Shown piece by piece: positions 51,498-59,895 of a stretch of DNA of 64,000 nt (position 1 is the first letter of the stretch; every line of letters starts with the position of its first letter). The stretch comes from UBA8110 sp964597275 (GTDB lineage: Bacteria > SAR324 > NAC60-12). The translations under genes were made by a program, and so were the position numbers. The notes under the pieces were generated by a model. The model was not told the DNA's origin, ran no database searches, and saw only the letters and a program-made list of their open reading frames with translations. Location: the NCBI GenBank assembly GCA_964597275.1, contig CAZQXS010000002.1, positions 1 to 64,000 on the forward strand, read 5' to 3'.

Positions 51498-52571
51498 TTA
51501 GACAAAGATCAGGATGACCGCTGCCGTGGCCACGGTGTTCGCCAGCGAGAGCGGCAGCAGCTTTTTCCAGCCGAGCGCCATCGTCTGGTCAAAGCGGAAC
51601 TTCGGCACGGTCCAGCGCAGTTGAATCTGGAACCAGCAACAGAAGACCACGAACACGGTGAACTTGGTGAACTGAAGCACCCGCACCAGCCACTCCGGGG
51701 CACTTTCCCAAAGATGGAGCCACGGCACATGGTAGCCGCCAAAGAAGAGCGTGGTGATCAGCGCGGCAACCCCAACGATGGCCACGTACTCCGCCAGCAT
51801 GAACGCCGACCAGCGCATTCCCGAATACTCCAAGAAGTAGCCCGCGACAATTTCGGATTCGCCCTCCGGTGCGTCAAACGGCGCCCGCTTGGTTTCCGCC
51901 ACCAAGGCCGTGGTGAAGAGCAGGAAGCCGAGCGGCTGGGTCAGGATTCCCCACTTGGGAATCAGGCTTCCGAACCAGTAGGCGTTTTGGCCGTCCACGA
52001 TTTCACTGACACGGGTGGAGCCATAGACCATGAAGATGCCCATCAGCGCAAGCCCCATGAAGACCTCGTAGGAAATCATCTGCGCCGAAGCGCGGGTGCC
52101 GCCGAGCAGGGCGAACTTGCTGTTGGAACTGGCCCCGGCGAGGACTGCGCCATAAACACTCAGGGAGGTGATGGCGAAGATGAAGAGCAGTCCGGGCTCG
52201 ATGTCCGTGATCTGAAAGGTGAAGCCTCCGAGGGGTGCAGCAATGGGCACAATCGCAAAAACCGAAACCCCGGCGATCAGCCCAAAGAACGGCGCAATCA
52301 GGTAGAGGAAGCGATCCGAGCCTTCCGGCATCGTGTCTTCCTTAAAGATGGATTTGAGGCCATCAGCGGCAATGTGCGCCAGCCCACGCCCCCGGAAGCT
52401 GCCAACGTTCGCCCGATTCGGGCCGACCCGATCCTGCACCATCGCGCTCCACTTGCGCTCCATCAGCGTCATCAAAGTGCCGAGCGGCATGGCGAACAGC
52501 ATGATCATGAAAACAATCTTCAGGATCGTCTGGACCAGCGGAATCGAGAGAATTTCAAGCAGTAGGTTCAT
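51498..52571 (-). CDS. nuoH: NADH-quinone oxidoreductase subunit H
   Basis: 357 aa with eight or so membrane helices. Signature segments are MERKWSAMVQDRVGPNRAN, KSIFKEDTMPEG (quinone-site E/K-rich loop), ETKRAPFDAPEGESEIVAGY and FMLAEY. NuoH anchors the peripheral arm and forms the quinone chamber of complex I. It is located downstream of a DUF1989 gene rather than after nuoG, so the operon has been interrupted between nuoD and nuoH. The start ATG has no strong upstream ribosome site. Confidence 0.95.
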   Translation of the reverse strand: MNLLLEILSIPLVQTILKIVFMIMLFAMPLGTLMTLMERKWSAMVQDRVGPNRANVGSFRGRGLAHIAADGLKSIFKEDTMPEGSDRFLYLIAPFFGLIAGVSVFAIVPIAAPLGGFTFQITDIEPGLLFIFAITSLSVYGAVLAGASSNSKFALLGGTRASAQMISYEVFMGLALMGIFMVYGSTRVSEIVDGQNAYWFGSLIPKWGILTQPLGFLLFTTALVAETKRAPFDAPEGESEIVAGYFLEYSGMRWSAFMLAEYVAIVGVAALITTLFFGGYHVPWLHLWESAPEWLVRVLQFTKFTVFVVFCCWFQIQLRWTVPKFRFDQTMALGWKKLLPLSLANTVATAAVILIFV

Positions 52572-52599
52572 TTCCGTTCTCGGCCTTGCGGCAAAGGGT

Positions 52600-53208
52600 T
52601 CACACGTTGTCGAGGATTTGAAAGTGTGCTTCGGTGGGCGCTCGCATCACGCCGTTGATCGGCAGGATGTCCTGCGGGCACGCCGAAAACGCGACCACCA
52701 CATCCACCTCGGCCCGTAGCACCACATAGCTCCCCGGAGTCGAAACCGGAGCCTCCCACGCCAAGCCGCCCTCCACGGTCCACGGGATGTGCATGAAGAG
52801 GTTGAGCGGACTCGGCGTTTCCGGCTCCTTGAGGCCGAGTTCCTTCATGCCTGCGGTGAGGTTGTCGGTGCAGTTGTCGTGATACTCCGTGCAGCCGAGC
52901 AAGCCAAAGCGCGGGTTGTCACACGCCGCCATCAGGGTGTCGTGAACGCCTCCGGACGTGTCCTCCATCAAGGTGAGGATCGGGCGTCGCTGGTTGGTCA
53001 CGAGCGTGTCGCCCACCTCTGGACGCAGTTTCATGTAGTAGGGACGGCTGTGTTCCATGGACATGAACTCCGACAGGTCATCGGCCCGGAAGGCCCAAGT
53101 GTCCACCACCTGCGCTCCATGCGTGTTGATGACCTTCACGCCCTGTCCGGCCTTCACCTGAGCCGCCTTGCCTCGGCGGGCGGGGATGGTGATCACTTCG
53201 TTTGACAT
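52600..53208 (-). CDS. DUF1989 (urea carboxylase-associated family) protein
   Basis: 202 aa. Conserved stretches: VITIPARRGKAAQVKAGQGV, MSMEHSRPYYMKLRPEVGDT, SACPQDILPINGV and the Cys/His pocket LGCTEYHDNCTDNL. The family includes the UAAP proteins next to urea carboxylase, and CgdA/CgdB, which act as carboxyguanidine deiminase in guanidine breakdown. Normally two such genes occur together; only one is here and no carboxylase is adjacent, so its substrate is open. It sits oddly inside the nuo cluster, 28 bases before nuoH and 13 after a toxin-antitoxin pair. A guanidine or urea link to the agmatinase and URC genes is possible. Confidence 0.82.
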   Translation of the reverse strand: MSNEVITIPARRGKAAQVKAGQGVKVINTHGAQVVDTWAFRADDLSEFMSMEHSRPYYMKLRPEVGDTLVTNQRRPILTLMEDTSGGVHDTLMAACDNPRFGLLGCTEYHDNCTDNLTAGMKELGLKEPETPSPLNLFMHIPWTVEGGLAWEAPVSTPGSYVVLRAEVDVVVAFSACPQDILPINGVMRAPTEAHFQILDNV

Positions 53209-53221
53209 TTCACTCTCTTTA

Positions 53222-53500
53222 CTAAATCGTAGGCTGAATGGCTTTGTTCGGCCAACTGTTCTCCACCGTAAACGACTGACCCAACGTTCTCAAGTGGCTG
53301 AATTCCTGCTCCCGCAGTTTTCCCCGGATTTCTTCAAAGGATTTCACCACATCCTCGGCATACAACTTTTCTCCACAATGCAGGCACACCTCCGCAGAGA
53401 CTTTCATGGAAACCGTGTGTCCCCCACCGCTCAGGAGCTTTTCGACCTGCTTGCTCTGCAAGTCACCACCACAGACAGGGCATTTTTCAAATGGCCTCAT
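53222..53500 (-). CDS. YgiT-type zinc-finger antitoxin
   Basis: 92 aa from ATG 53500, which overlaps the toxin stop as ATGA; an in-frame ATG at 53521 is less likely. The N-terminal zinc finger is CPVCGGDL ... CLHCGEKLY (two CxxC pairs), as in MqsA/YgiT proteins. The following helical part (VVKSFEEIRGKLREQEF) is short and lacks an obvious helix-turn-helix, so it may not bind DNA as MqsA does. It pairs with the DUF4258 toxin gene, which precedes it. The last residues include NKAIQPTI, which may be a late, poorly conserved tail. Confidence 0.78.
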   Translation of the reverse strand: MRPFEKCPVCGGDLQSKQVEKLLSGGGHTVSMKVSAEVCLHCGEKLYAEDVVKSFEEIRGKLREQEFSHLRTLGQSFTVENSWPNKAIQPTI

Positions 53501-53811
53501 TTTTTCATTCTCATTTTCCAATCAACCCACCGATCAGGATCTGGCCGATAGACCGTGATCAAAACAGCCCACGAGTTTTCTTGATTGTAGGCCCAAACAC
53601 TATGGATTGGCTCCCCTGTAAAATTCTTACCCAGAATCAGACAGCTTGGATAAGGTTTGTCGGTTGGGTAATCCTCAATGATTTCGCCTTGAATCACCGA
53701 AGTGTAAATTTCTTCGTAGGTCAGATTGTCATCAACCGCCTCCTCGTCTGCGTGATTAGTGATTCTTACTTGAGTCTCCCGGATTGCCTGAATGATACTC
53801 TCTATCTCCAT
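53497..53811 (-). CDS. DUF4258 toxin of a type II toxin-antitoxin pair
   Basis: 104 aa from ATG 53811 (MEIESIIQAI). The core VRITNHADEEAVDDNLTYEE and VIQGEIIEDYPTDKPYPSCL, then HSVWAYNQENSWAVLITVY and YRPDPDRWVDWKMR, matches the RelE/BrnT-like DUF4258 fold, whose members are usually toxins. Toxin-first order with an ATGA overlap to a zinc-finger antitoxin is the standard arrangement for this pair. Both genes look intact. It is placed 19 bases after the threonine-dehydratase-like stop, inside a run of nuo genes. GC content is lower than in the surrounding nuo genes, consistent with an acquired module. Confidence 0.82.
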   Translation of the reverse strand: MEIESIIQAIRETQVRITNHADEEAVDDNLTYEEIYTSVIQGEIIEDYPTDKPYPSCLILGKNFTGEPIHSVWAYNQENSWAVLITVYRPDPDRWVDWKMRMKK

Positions 53812-53830
53812 CCTTACCGATCCAGTTCCC

Positions 53831-54793
53831 CTACGGGGTCTGTCCGCCAAGAATCCCTGCCAGCTTGTCCGAATCCACGTTGCCCCCGGACACGACACAA
53901 ACCACGTTTCCGCCTCCCGCTTGGCCGGAGAGTGCGGCCGCAACCGGGGCGGCTCCTGCCCCCTCAGCAATCACGTGATTCCGTTCGGCGACAATCCTGA
54001 GCGCGGAAGTCACTTCCTCCAGCGAAGTCACCAAGGAGCCATCCAGCAACCGACTCGCCAGCGGGAACATCTCCGGGAAGACCCTGGGAGAACTGATGCC
54101 ATCCACCAAGCTAGGCGTGTGCTCGACTTCCGTCGGCTCGCCCGCAGCCAATGATGCGGCAAACGGCGCTCCCGTCTCCACCTCAGAGGCGAATAACTTC
54201 ACCTCCGGTTTGAGCGAGCGCAGGGTGGAGGCAATACCGCAACTGAGACCACCGCCTCCATACGGGGTGATGATGGTCTCCACCTCGGGCAAATCCTCAA
54301 GGATTTCAAGGCCAATCGTGCCATTGCCCGCCATCACGGTCGGATTGCTGAACGGGTGAACAAAGAACCCCTCCATCCCTTCGAGCCTGTGAGTCTGGGC
54401 GACCTGCATCAATTCGGCGAACGAAGTTTTGACAACCTCCCCTCCGAGCCGTGCAATTGCGGCCAGCTTTGACTCGGGAGCGCGTTCAGGCACGACGACG
54501 GTGCAGGGTACCCCCAAGTGCTTGGCGCACCAAGCAACCGCTTGTCCGGTATTCCCAGGACTGACCGTCCACAATCCTTGACTGAGCTGTTCCTTGCTGG
54601 CCAAGCTCACGGTGTTAAACACCCCCCGCAGCTTGAAGGAGCCTACGGGCTGCAAATTCTCCAGCTTCAGGTAGATTCGGGCAGGCGCATCCTCCACGTT
54701 CAACCGCACCAGTGGAGTGCGAACCGCCACGCCAGCAATCCTGCTCTGTGCCGCTCGCACCTCCTCAATGCGAATCGGTTCATGAGGCTTCAC
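53831..54793 (-). CDS. PLP-dependent threonine/serine dehydratase-like enzyme
   Basis: 320 aa from GTG 54793, with AAGGAAGG six bases upstream. Fold type II PLP enzyme: the PLP lysine is in VGSFKLRG, the phosphate loop is TPYGGGGLSCG, and SPGNTGQAVAW contacts the substrate carboxylate (the usual S-x-GNHA/xQ is here GNTGQ). It lacks the C-terminal regulatory ACT domain of biosynthetic IlvA, so a catabolic threonine dehydratase, serine racemase or 3-hydroxyaspartate dehydratase is likelier. EutB of ectoine catabolism is also in this family. It sits inside the nuo cluster between a small membrane protein gene and the toxin. Confidence 0.85.
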   Translation of the reverse strand: MKPHEPIRIEEVRAAQSRIAGVAVRTPLVRLNVEDAPARIYLKLENLQPVGSFKLRGVFNTVSLASKEQLSQGLWTVSPGNTGQAVAWCAKHLGVPCTVVVPERAPESKLAAIARLGGEVVKTSFAELMQVAQTHRLEGMEGFFVHPFSNPTVMAGNGTIGLEILEDLPEVETIITPYGGGGLSCGIASTLRSLKPEVKLFASEVETGAPFAASLAAGEPTEVEHTPSLVDGISSPRVFPEMFPLASRLLDGSLVTSLEEVTSALRIVAERNHVIAEGAGAAPVAAALSGQAGGGNVVCVVSGGNVDSDKLAGILGGQTP

Positions 54794-54817
54794 AAAGTAC
54801 CTTCCTTACCGTTGAAG

Positions 54818-54967
54818 TTAAGCGGGCAATTGTGAAAACAATTTGATCATCATCCAGATAATCGCAACCACCCCGGCAAAAGTAGCTCCCAATATCCACT
54901 GGATCAAAGTGATTCGTCCTTCAATACCGATCATGTCCGCTTTTGCGACAAGCACGGTCTCCCTCAC
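54818..54967 (-). CDS. 49-residue single-pass membrane protein overlapping nuoD
   Basis: The GTG at 54967 overlaps the nuoD TGA in a GTGA arrangement. The product is about 49 aa: a short hydrophilic start (RETVLVAKADMIGIEGRI), one helix (WILGATFAGVVAIIWMMIKL) and a short tail ending SQLPA. An internal ATG at 54934 would give 38 aa. The layout resembles short helical proteins with one C-terminal membrane anchor. No function is known. Position and coupling suggest it is made in step with NuoD. Confidence 0.55.
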   Translation of the reverse strand: MRETVLVAKADMIGIEGRITLIQWILGATFAGVVAIIWMMIKLFSQLPA

Positions 54968-56193
54968 CGATCCAACTCTCCTCCGATCATGTTGATGGAG
55001 CCGAAGATCGGCACGATGTCGGCGATGTAGTGTCCAACGGTCATGTGCTTCATGGCCTGGACGTAGTTGAAGCACGGGGGCCGCAACCGGACCCGCACGG
55101 GGTCGCCGGAGCCGTCCGAGACAACATAGAAGCCGACCTCGCCATTGCCGCCCTCGACGGCTGTGTAGGCTTCCCCTTCCGGAGGCTGGTGGCCTTCCAT
55201 GACCATCTTGAAGTGCTCGATCAGCCCCTCGATGTTGCCGTAAACCTCCTTCTTGTCCGGATAATGCACCCAGCGCTGGTCGGTCATGATCGGGCCGTAG
55301 GGCATCTTGTCGGCGGCCTGCTCGATGATGGAAATGCTCTGGCGCATTTCCTCCATGCGCACGAGATAGCGGTCGAAGCAGTCCCCGACGGTGCCCACCG
55401 GAATCTCGAAATCAAGCTCGTCATAAACCGAGTGGGCATCGGAACGCCGCACGTCAAACGGCACCCCGCAGGCTCGCAACATCGGCCCGGAGAAACCGAA
55501 GGAAAGCGCGTCTTCCTTGGAGATCGGCCCCACGTCCTTGACGCGGTCAATGAAAATCTTGTTCTTCGAGAGCAGCTTGTCGCATTCGTCAAGGATGTCC
55601 TTCACCTTATCGAGCCGTTCCTGCAAGTCGTCAAGGAAACCGTCCGGAAGGTCGGTGGCGTTGCCGCCGAAGCGTGTCCAGTTGGTCGTCAGCCGTGCCC
55701 CGCTGACTTGCTCGACGAGTTCCCACAGGTACTCGCGGGCCTTGATGAACCAGAGGAAGAAGGTGAAGGCTCCCACTTCCATCGCCGCCGCGCCCACGCA
55801 GGTGAGGTGGTCGGTGATCCGGGAGATCTCGCCCATGATGACGCGGGTGAACTCAGCACGGCGCGGCACCTCGACCCCGTAGAGCTTTTCCACCGCCATC
55901 GAGTAGCCGATGTTGTTGAGCAGAGGCGAGACGTAGTTGAGGCGGTCGGTGTAGGGAATCACCTGAATCCACTTCGAGTTCTCGGACTCCTTCTCGAAGC
56001 CCCGATGCAGGTAGCCGATTTCCGGAACCATGTCCACGATCATCTCGCCATCCACATAGGTGGTGAAGCGCACGATTCCGTGCATGGCGGGATGGGCCGG
56101 CCCCACCTCAATCGCCATGATCGAGGTGTCCTCGTCCGCTTCGATAGGAATTCCGGAAAGCCGGGGTTCTGCGAGTGCGGTGTCCATGCTCAT
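54964..56193 (-). CDS. nuoD: NADH-quinone oxidoreductase subunit D
   Basis: 409 aa from ATG 56193, overlapping the nuoC stop (ATGA). Signatures: EVGPAHPAMHGIVRFTTYVDG with the quinone-binding HxxxH-type region, YLHRGFEKESEN, YTDRLNYVSPLLNNIGYSMA, LRPPCFNYVQAM and the final GELDR. NuoD forms the quinone-binding part of the peripheral arm with NuoB. It is not fused to NuoC here. nuoE/F/G are expected next but are replaced by unrelated genes. Confidence 0.96.
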   Translation of the reverse strand: MSMDTALAEPRLSGIPIEADEDTSIMAIEVGPAHPAMHGIVRFTTYVDGEMIVDMVPEIGYLHRGFEKESENSKWIQVIPYTDRLNYVSPLLNNIGYSMAVEKLYGVEVPRRAEFTRVIMGEISRITDHLTCVGAAAMEVGAFTFFLWFIKAREYLWELVEQVSGARLTTNWTRFGGNATDLPDGFLDDLQERLDKVKDILDECDKLLSKNKIFIDRVKDVGPISKEDALSFGFSGPMLRACGVPFDVRRSDAHSVYDELDFEIPVGTVGDCFDRYLVRMEEMRQSISIIEQAADKMPYGPIMTDQRWVHYPDKKEVYGNIEGLIEHFKMVMEGHQPPEGEAYTAVEGGNGEVGFYVVSDGSGDPVRVRLRPPCFNYVQAMKHMTVGHYIADIVPIFGSINMIGGELDR

Positions 56194-56738
56194 GCCCTTC
56201 CGTACTGGTTGCGTTCGTCAATTTCTCGCAGTTCGATGATCGGCTGCTGGCGGTCCATGGGATAGTCCTTGCGGAGGGGGTGCCCTTCGAACTGGTCGTA
56301 CATGAGCAGGCGCGTGAGGTTGGGGTGTCCGGTGAACTCGATGCCGAACATGTCCCAGCACTCGCGCTCGTACCAGTTGACGACCTCCCAAAGCTCGTGG
56401 ATCGAATCCACCCGGCAGTCGTCTTCCGGCAGCGGGGTCTTGACGCGCAGGCGGTGGCCGTGGGTGAGCGACTTGAAGTGATAGACCACTTCAAAGCGCG
56501 GATCGCGGCCTTGTTCAAAATAATCGACGGCGGTGAGGTCCACCATCAGCTCGAACTTGCAACGCGGGTCGTCGCGCAGGAACTGGCAGACGGGCACAAT
56601 CGCGTCGCGCTTGATGCGGACGGTCTCATCGCCCCGGTGGTTGTGGAAGTCAAGCAGCGTGTCTGGAAACTGCTGCTGGAGCAGGGCGGTGAGCATCCCC
56701 GGGGCTTCAGATTCCGAAGCGGTAGTGGTCTTAGTCAT
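56190..56738 (-). CDS. nuoC: NADH-quinone oxidoreductase subunit C
   Basis: 182 aa. The 30-kDa-subunit signature is ELWEVVNWYERECWDMFGIEF; the following GHPNLTRLLMYDQFEGHPLRKDYPM is also conserved. NuoC is a scaffold between NuoD, NuoB and NuoG/I in the connecting part of complex I. The N-terminal ~25 residues (TTTASESEAPGML) are variable. It starts 32 bases after the nuoB stop and is coupled to nuoD by ATGA. Confidence 0.96.
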   Translation of the reverse strand: MTKTTTASESEAPGMLTALLQQQFPDTLLDFHNHRGDETVRIKRDAIVPVCQFLRDDPRCKFELMVDLTAVDYFEQGRDPRFEVVYHFKSLTHGHRLRVKTPLPEDDCRVDSIHELWEVVNWYERECWDMFGIEFTGHPNLTRLLMYDQFEGHPLRKDYPMDRQQPIIELREIDERNQYGRA

Positions 56739-56770
56739 GGGCGTGGGTCAGGACGGATTTTACCGCAGGG

Positions 56771-57475
56771 TCAGGACTCTTCGCGGAGTGCCTCTTTCTT
56801 GCGCTGATCGGCAGGGGAGTCGTAGCCCATGTGCGGGCGCACGACCACGTTTTCATCGGAGTACACATAGCCGGGCTTGGTGCTGCGGTTGCTCTTGGGG
56901 TTCTGCATGTTCTCCAGCACCTGCTTGTCCGAAATCTGGAAGTAGCGGCTGAGTTGATCCAGCTTTTGCTCGCGGTGCCGAGCCATCTCCGGGTTGAGCA
57001 TCCCGCTCTTGACGGTCGGCCCGTCGTTCTGGATGCGGTGCTGCAACTCCATCAGGCCATCCAGCACCGCTTCCGGACGCGGCGGGCAGCCCGCGATGTA
57101 CACGTCCACTGGAATCAGGCGGTCAATGCCCTGAAGCACCGAATAGTTCTGGTAGAAGCCGCCGGAGGACGCACACGCTCCAAAGGCCATCACCCACTTC
57201 GGCTCCGCCATCTGGTCGTAGATCGTCTTCAGCACCGGAGCCATCTTGTGCGTGATCGTGCCCACCACCCAGAGGACATCCGACTGCCTAGGCGAAAAAC
57301 GCGGGATTTCCGCGCCAAAGCGCGAGATGTCGTAGTGGGAACACGCCGCCGCCATGTACTCCATCCCGCAACATGCGGTCACGAAGGGGTACTGGAACAG
57401 CGAGAATTTGCGCGACCAGTTGACCACGTTGTCGAAGGTGGTGGTCAGAAAGTCACCGTAGTTTGCAGCAGCCAT
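56771..57475 (-). CDS. nuoB: NADH-quinone oxidoreductase subunit B
   Basis: 234 aa. Ligands of cluster N2 are visible: the tandem Cys in TACCGMEYMA (C35, C36), the cysteine in GACASSGG and that in GCPPRPEAVLDGL. N2 is the last cluster before quinone. The C-terminus runs about 70 residues beyond the conserved core (EMARHREQKLDQLSRYFQIS and a basic tail ending ALREES), longer than most NuoB tails. It starts 24 bases after the nuoA stop. Confidence 0.96.
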   Translation of the reverse strand: MAAANYGDFLTTTFDNVVNWSRKFSLFQYPFVTACCGMEYMAAACSHYDISRFGAEIPRFSPRQSDVLWVVGTITHKMAPVLKTIYDQMAEPKWVMAFGACASSGGFYQNYSVLQGIDRLIPVDVYIAGCPPRPEAVLDGLMELQHRIQNDGPTVKSGMLNPEMARHREQKLDQLSRYFQISDKQVLENMQNPKSNRSTKPGYVYSDENVVVRPHMGYDSPADQRKKEALREES

Positions 57476-57499
57476 GATTCTCCTAAGTTCGTGGTTCTG

Positions 57500-57862
57500 T
57501 CACTCCCATTCGAGCGCACCTTTTTTCCAATCATAGACCAACCCGAGCGTCAGCACCAAAATGAACACCATGCTGGCGATGAAGCCGAACCAGCCGAGTT
57601 CCCGGATCTGCACCGTCCACGGGTAGAGAAAGACGATCTCGACGTCGAACACCAGAAACACCAGCGCGGTCATGAAGAACTTGACGTCGTAGCGGTGCCC
57701 CTCCATGCCCTCACGAATGAATCCGGATTCAAACGGAGCCGCCTTTTCACGAGTGCGCAGCTTGGGGCCGATCACCAAACCAACGATGGTGAACACCCCC
57801 GCAAGGCCAACGCCCACAAGGATCAGGATCAGGATGGGAAGGTAGTCGTTGGTGATGGTCAT
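57500..57862 (-). CDS. nuoA: NADH-quinone oxidoreductase subunit A
   Basis: 120 aa with three membrane helices. Core motif: KAAPFESGFIREGMEGHRYDVKFF (around 40-63, with the conserved E-SG segment), then FLVFDVEIVFLYPW, which are characteristic of NuoA/ND3. It is the first nuo gene of the locus and follows metG after 83 bases, in which I see no clear promoter. The cluster may therefore be read partly from the metG transcript. Confidence 0.95.
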   Translation of the reverse strand: MTITNDYLPILILILVGVGLAGVFTIVGLVIGPKLRTREKAAPFESGFIREGMEGHRYDVKFFMTALVFLVFDVEIVFLYPWTVQIRELGWFGFIASMVFILVLTLGLVYDWKKGALEWE

Positions 57863-57945
57863 GCAACGTTTCTTGGAGTGGACGAACAGGTCCGGTTAAA
57901 GTCTTCGCAGTATTTCATCGGCCCCTTGGATTGTCAATGGAATTC

Positions 57946-59886
57946 CTAGCGCACTGCCGTACCCGGAGCCGCGGCTTCCGGTGCCTCGACCACAGTGATC
58001 GTGATACCGTCGTCCGACGCGAGGACCATGCCTTCCGAAAGCTCCCCGCGCAGCTTAGCAGGCTTGAGGTTGGCCACGACCACCACGCGCTTGCCGAGCA
58101 TTTGCTCCGGAGCGTAGAACTCCGCCACGCCGGAAACGATGCTGCGCAAGCGTCCCTCGCCCAAATCCACCTGCGAAACCAGCAGCTTGTCCGATTTCTC
58201 CACACGGCGGCACTCCCGGATGACCCCCACCTTCAACTCAATCTGCTGGAAGGTGTCAATACCGATTTCGTTTCCAGAGTCCGCAGCCTCAGCTTTTGGC
58301 TTGGGGGCGGCTTCGGGCTTGGCTTTTTTCTCTGGTTTGGGAGCCGATTGTGTGGAAGTCGCCTGCAATTTAGGAAACAGCGGGAACGGTTCGGGAAGCG
58401 TCGTGCCCGGCTGCAAACCTCCGGGAGTCAGTTGCTCAAACGCAAGCGTCTGCTCGGACAAGCCCAGCAGCCGACTCGCCTCTGCCATCTTTTCCGGCAT
58501 AACCGGCTGGAGCAGTCCGACCAGAATGCGCGAGCAGTCCAACGCCGTGTACAGCACCGTTCCGAGCAGTTCGTGCTGGTCCGGCTCCTTGGCCAGCTTC
58601 CACGGCTTGTGTTCGTCAATGTACTTGTTGACCGCACTCGCGAGTTGGGTCACCAGTTCCAGCGCACGATGCGGCTGAAACTCGCGCACCCGTTCCCGGA
58701 CGCGGCCCACGCCTTCCACAAACTCGCGGCGCAGGTTGGTTTCCAACTCGGCCAGTTCGCCGCACAGGGGCACCTGCCCGTCAAAGTTCTTACGGGAAAG
58801 CGTGATCGAGCGGCTGATGAGGTTGCCGAGGTTGTTGGCGAGATCACCGTTGTAGCGGGCAAGCGCGAGTTCTTCCGTGAAATTCGAGTCCTCCCCAAAG
58901 CTCATTTCGCGCAACAGGAAATAGCGCAGTGCGTCCACGCCCACGGTGTCCTTCAGGTCCAGCGGGCTGACGACGTTCCCCAGCGACTTGCTCATCTTGC
59001 TGCCGCCGATCACCCAGTGTCCGTGAACCACCAGCTTTTGGTAAACGGGCATCCCTGCCGCCTTGAGCATGCACGGCCAGTAGATGCCGTGCGTCTTGAG
59101 GATGTCCTTGCCGATGATGTGGTGGCAGTGCGGCCAGAACTTCTGGTAGTTCGGAGCGTCCGGCCAGCCGAGGGCATTGGGGTAGTTCAGCAGGGCATCG
59201 AACCAGACGTAGGTGACGAACTCACGGTCGAATGGCAACTCAATGCCCCAACTCAGACGGCTTTTGGGACGCGAAATACAGAGGTCTTGCAGAGGGGCTT
59301 CGAGAAAACGCAACAGTTCGTTGCGATAGCGTCCGGGATAGACCAACTCCGGATTGCCCTCCAACAACTGCACCAGCCAGTCCTGATAGGCGCTCATCCG
59401 AAAGAAGTAATTCTGCTCCTTGTGCGGTTGGGGCGGCTTTTGGTGGTCCGGACAGTCGCCCTCCGGGGTCAGTTCCGACTCGTCCAAGAAACGCTCGCAG
59501 CCGACGCAGTACAGCCCCTCGTATTCCTTGAGGTAGATTTCGCCCTGATCGTGGATTTTCTGCAACACCGCCTGCACCCGCGACTTGTGTTCCGGGTCGG
59601 TCGTGCGGATGAACTGGTCGTGCGCAATGTGCAACGGCGGCCACAATTCCCGGAACTCCGAAGCCATGCGGTCCACGAATTCCTGCGGGGCGATTCCGGC
59701 CTGTGCCGCCGACTCCGCGATCTTCTGCCCGTGTTCGTCCGTGCCCGTCAGAAAATACGCCTCCTCGCCAAACAGCCGCCGATAGCGCACAAACACATCC
59801 GTCGCAATCGTCGTGTACGCATGCCCGATGTGCGGGTGGCTGTTGACGTAGTAGATCGGAGTGGTGACGTAGAAAGTTTCGCTCAT
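57946..59886 (-). CDS. metG: Methionyl-tRNA synthetase
   Basis: 646 aa. Class I signature HIGH at 19-22 and KMSKS at 297-301. A single zinc knuckle is formed by C127, C130, C145 and H148 (MetG2-type, unlike the double-knuckle E. coli form). The anticodon-binding helical domain runs ~340-510, then an Ala/Lys/Pro-rich linker (~505-540) and a C-terminal tRNA-binding EMAP/Trbp111 domain (~545-646; ELKVGVIRECRRVEKSDKLL). It charges initiator and elongator tRNA-Met. It follows yhbY after nine bases. Confidence 0.96.
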   Translation of the reverse strand: MSETFYVTTPIYYVNSHPHIGHAYTTIATDVFVRYRRLFGEEAYFLTGTDEHGQKIAESAAQAGIAPQEFVDRMASEFRELWPPLHIAHDQFIRTTDPEHKSRVQAVLQKIHDQGEIYLKEYEGLYCVGCERFLDESELTPEGDCPDHQKPPQPHKEQNYFFRMSAYQDWLVQLLEGNPELVYPGRYRNELLRFLEAPLQDLCISRPKSRLSWGIELPFDREFVTYVWFDALLNYPNALGWPDAPNYQKFWPHCHHIIGKDILKTHGIYWPCMLKAAGMPVYQKLVVHGHWVIGGSKMSKSLGNVVSPLDLKDTVGVDALRYFLLREMSFGEDSNFTEELALARYNGDLANNLGNLISRSITLSRKNFDGQVPLCGELAELETNLRREFVEGVGRVRERVREFQPHRALELVTQLASAVNKYIDEHKPWKLAKEPDQHELLGTVLYTALDCSRILVGLLQPVMPEKMAEASRLLGLSEQTLAFEQLTPGGLQPGTTLPEPFPLFPKLQATSTQSAPKPEKKAKPEAAPKPKAEAADSGNEIGIDTFQQIELKVGVIRECRRVEKSDKLLVSQVDLGEGRLRSIVSGVAEFYAPEQMLGKRVVVVANLKPAKLRGELSEGMVLASDDGITITVVEAPEAAAPGTAVR

Positions 59887-59895
59887 TTGATGCGT

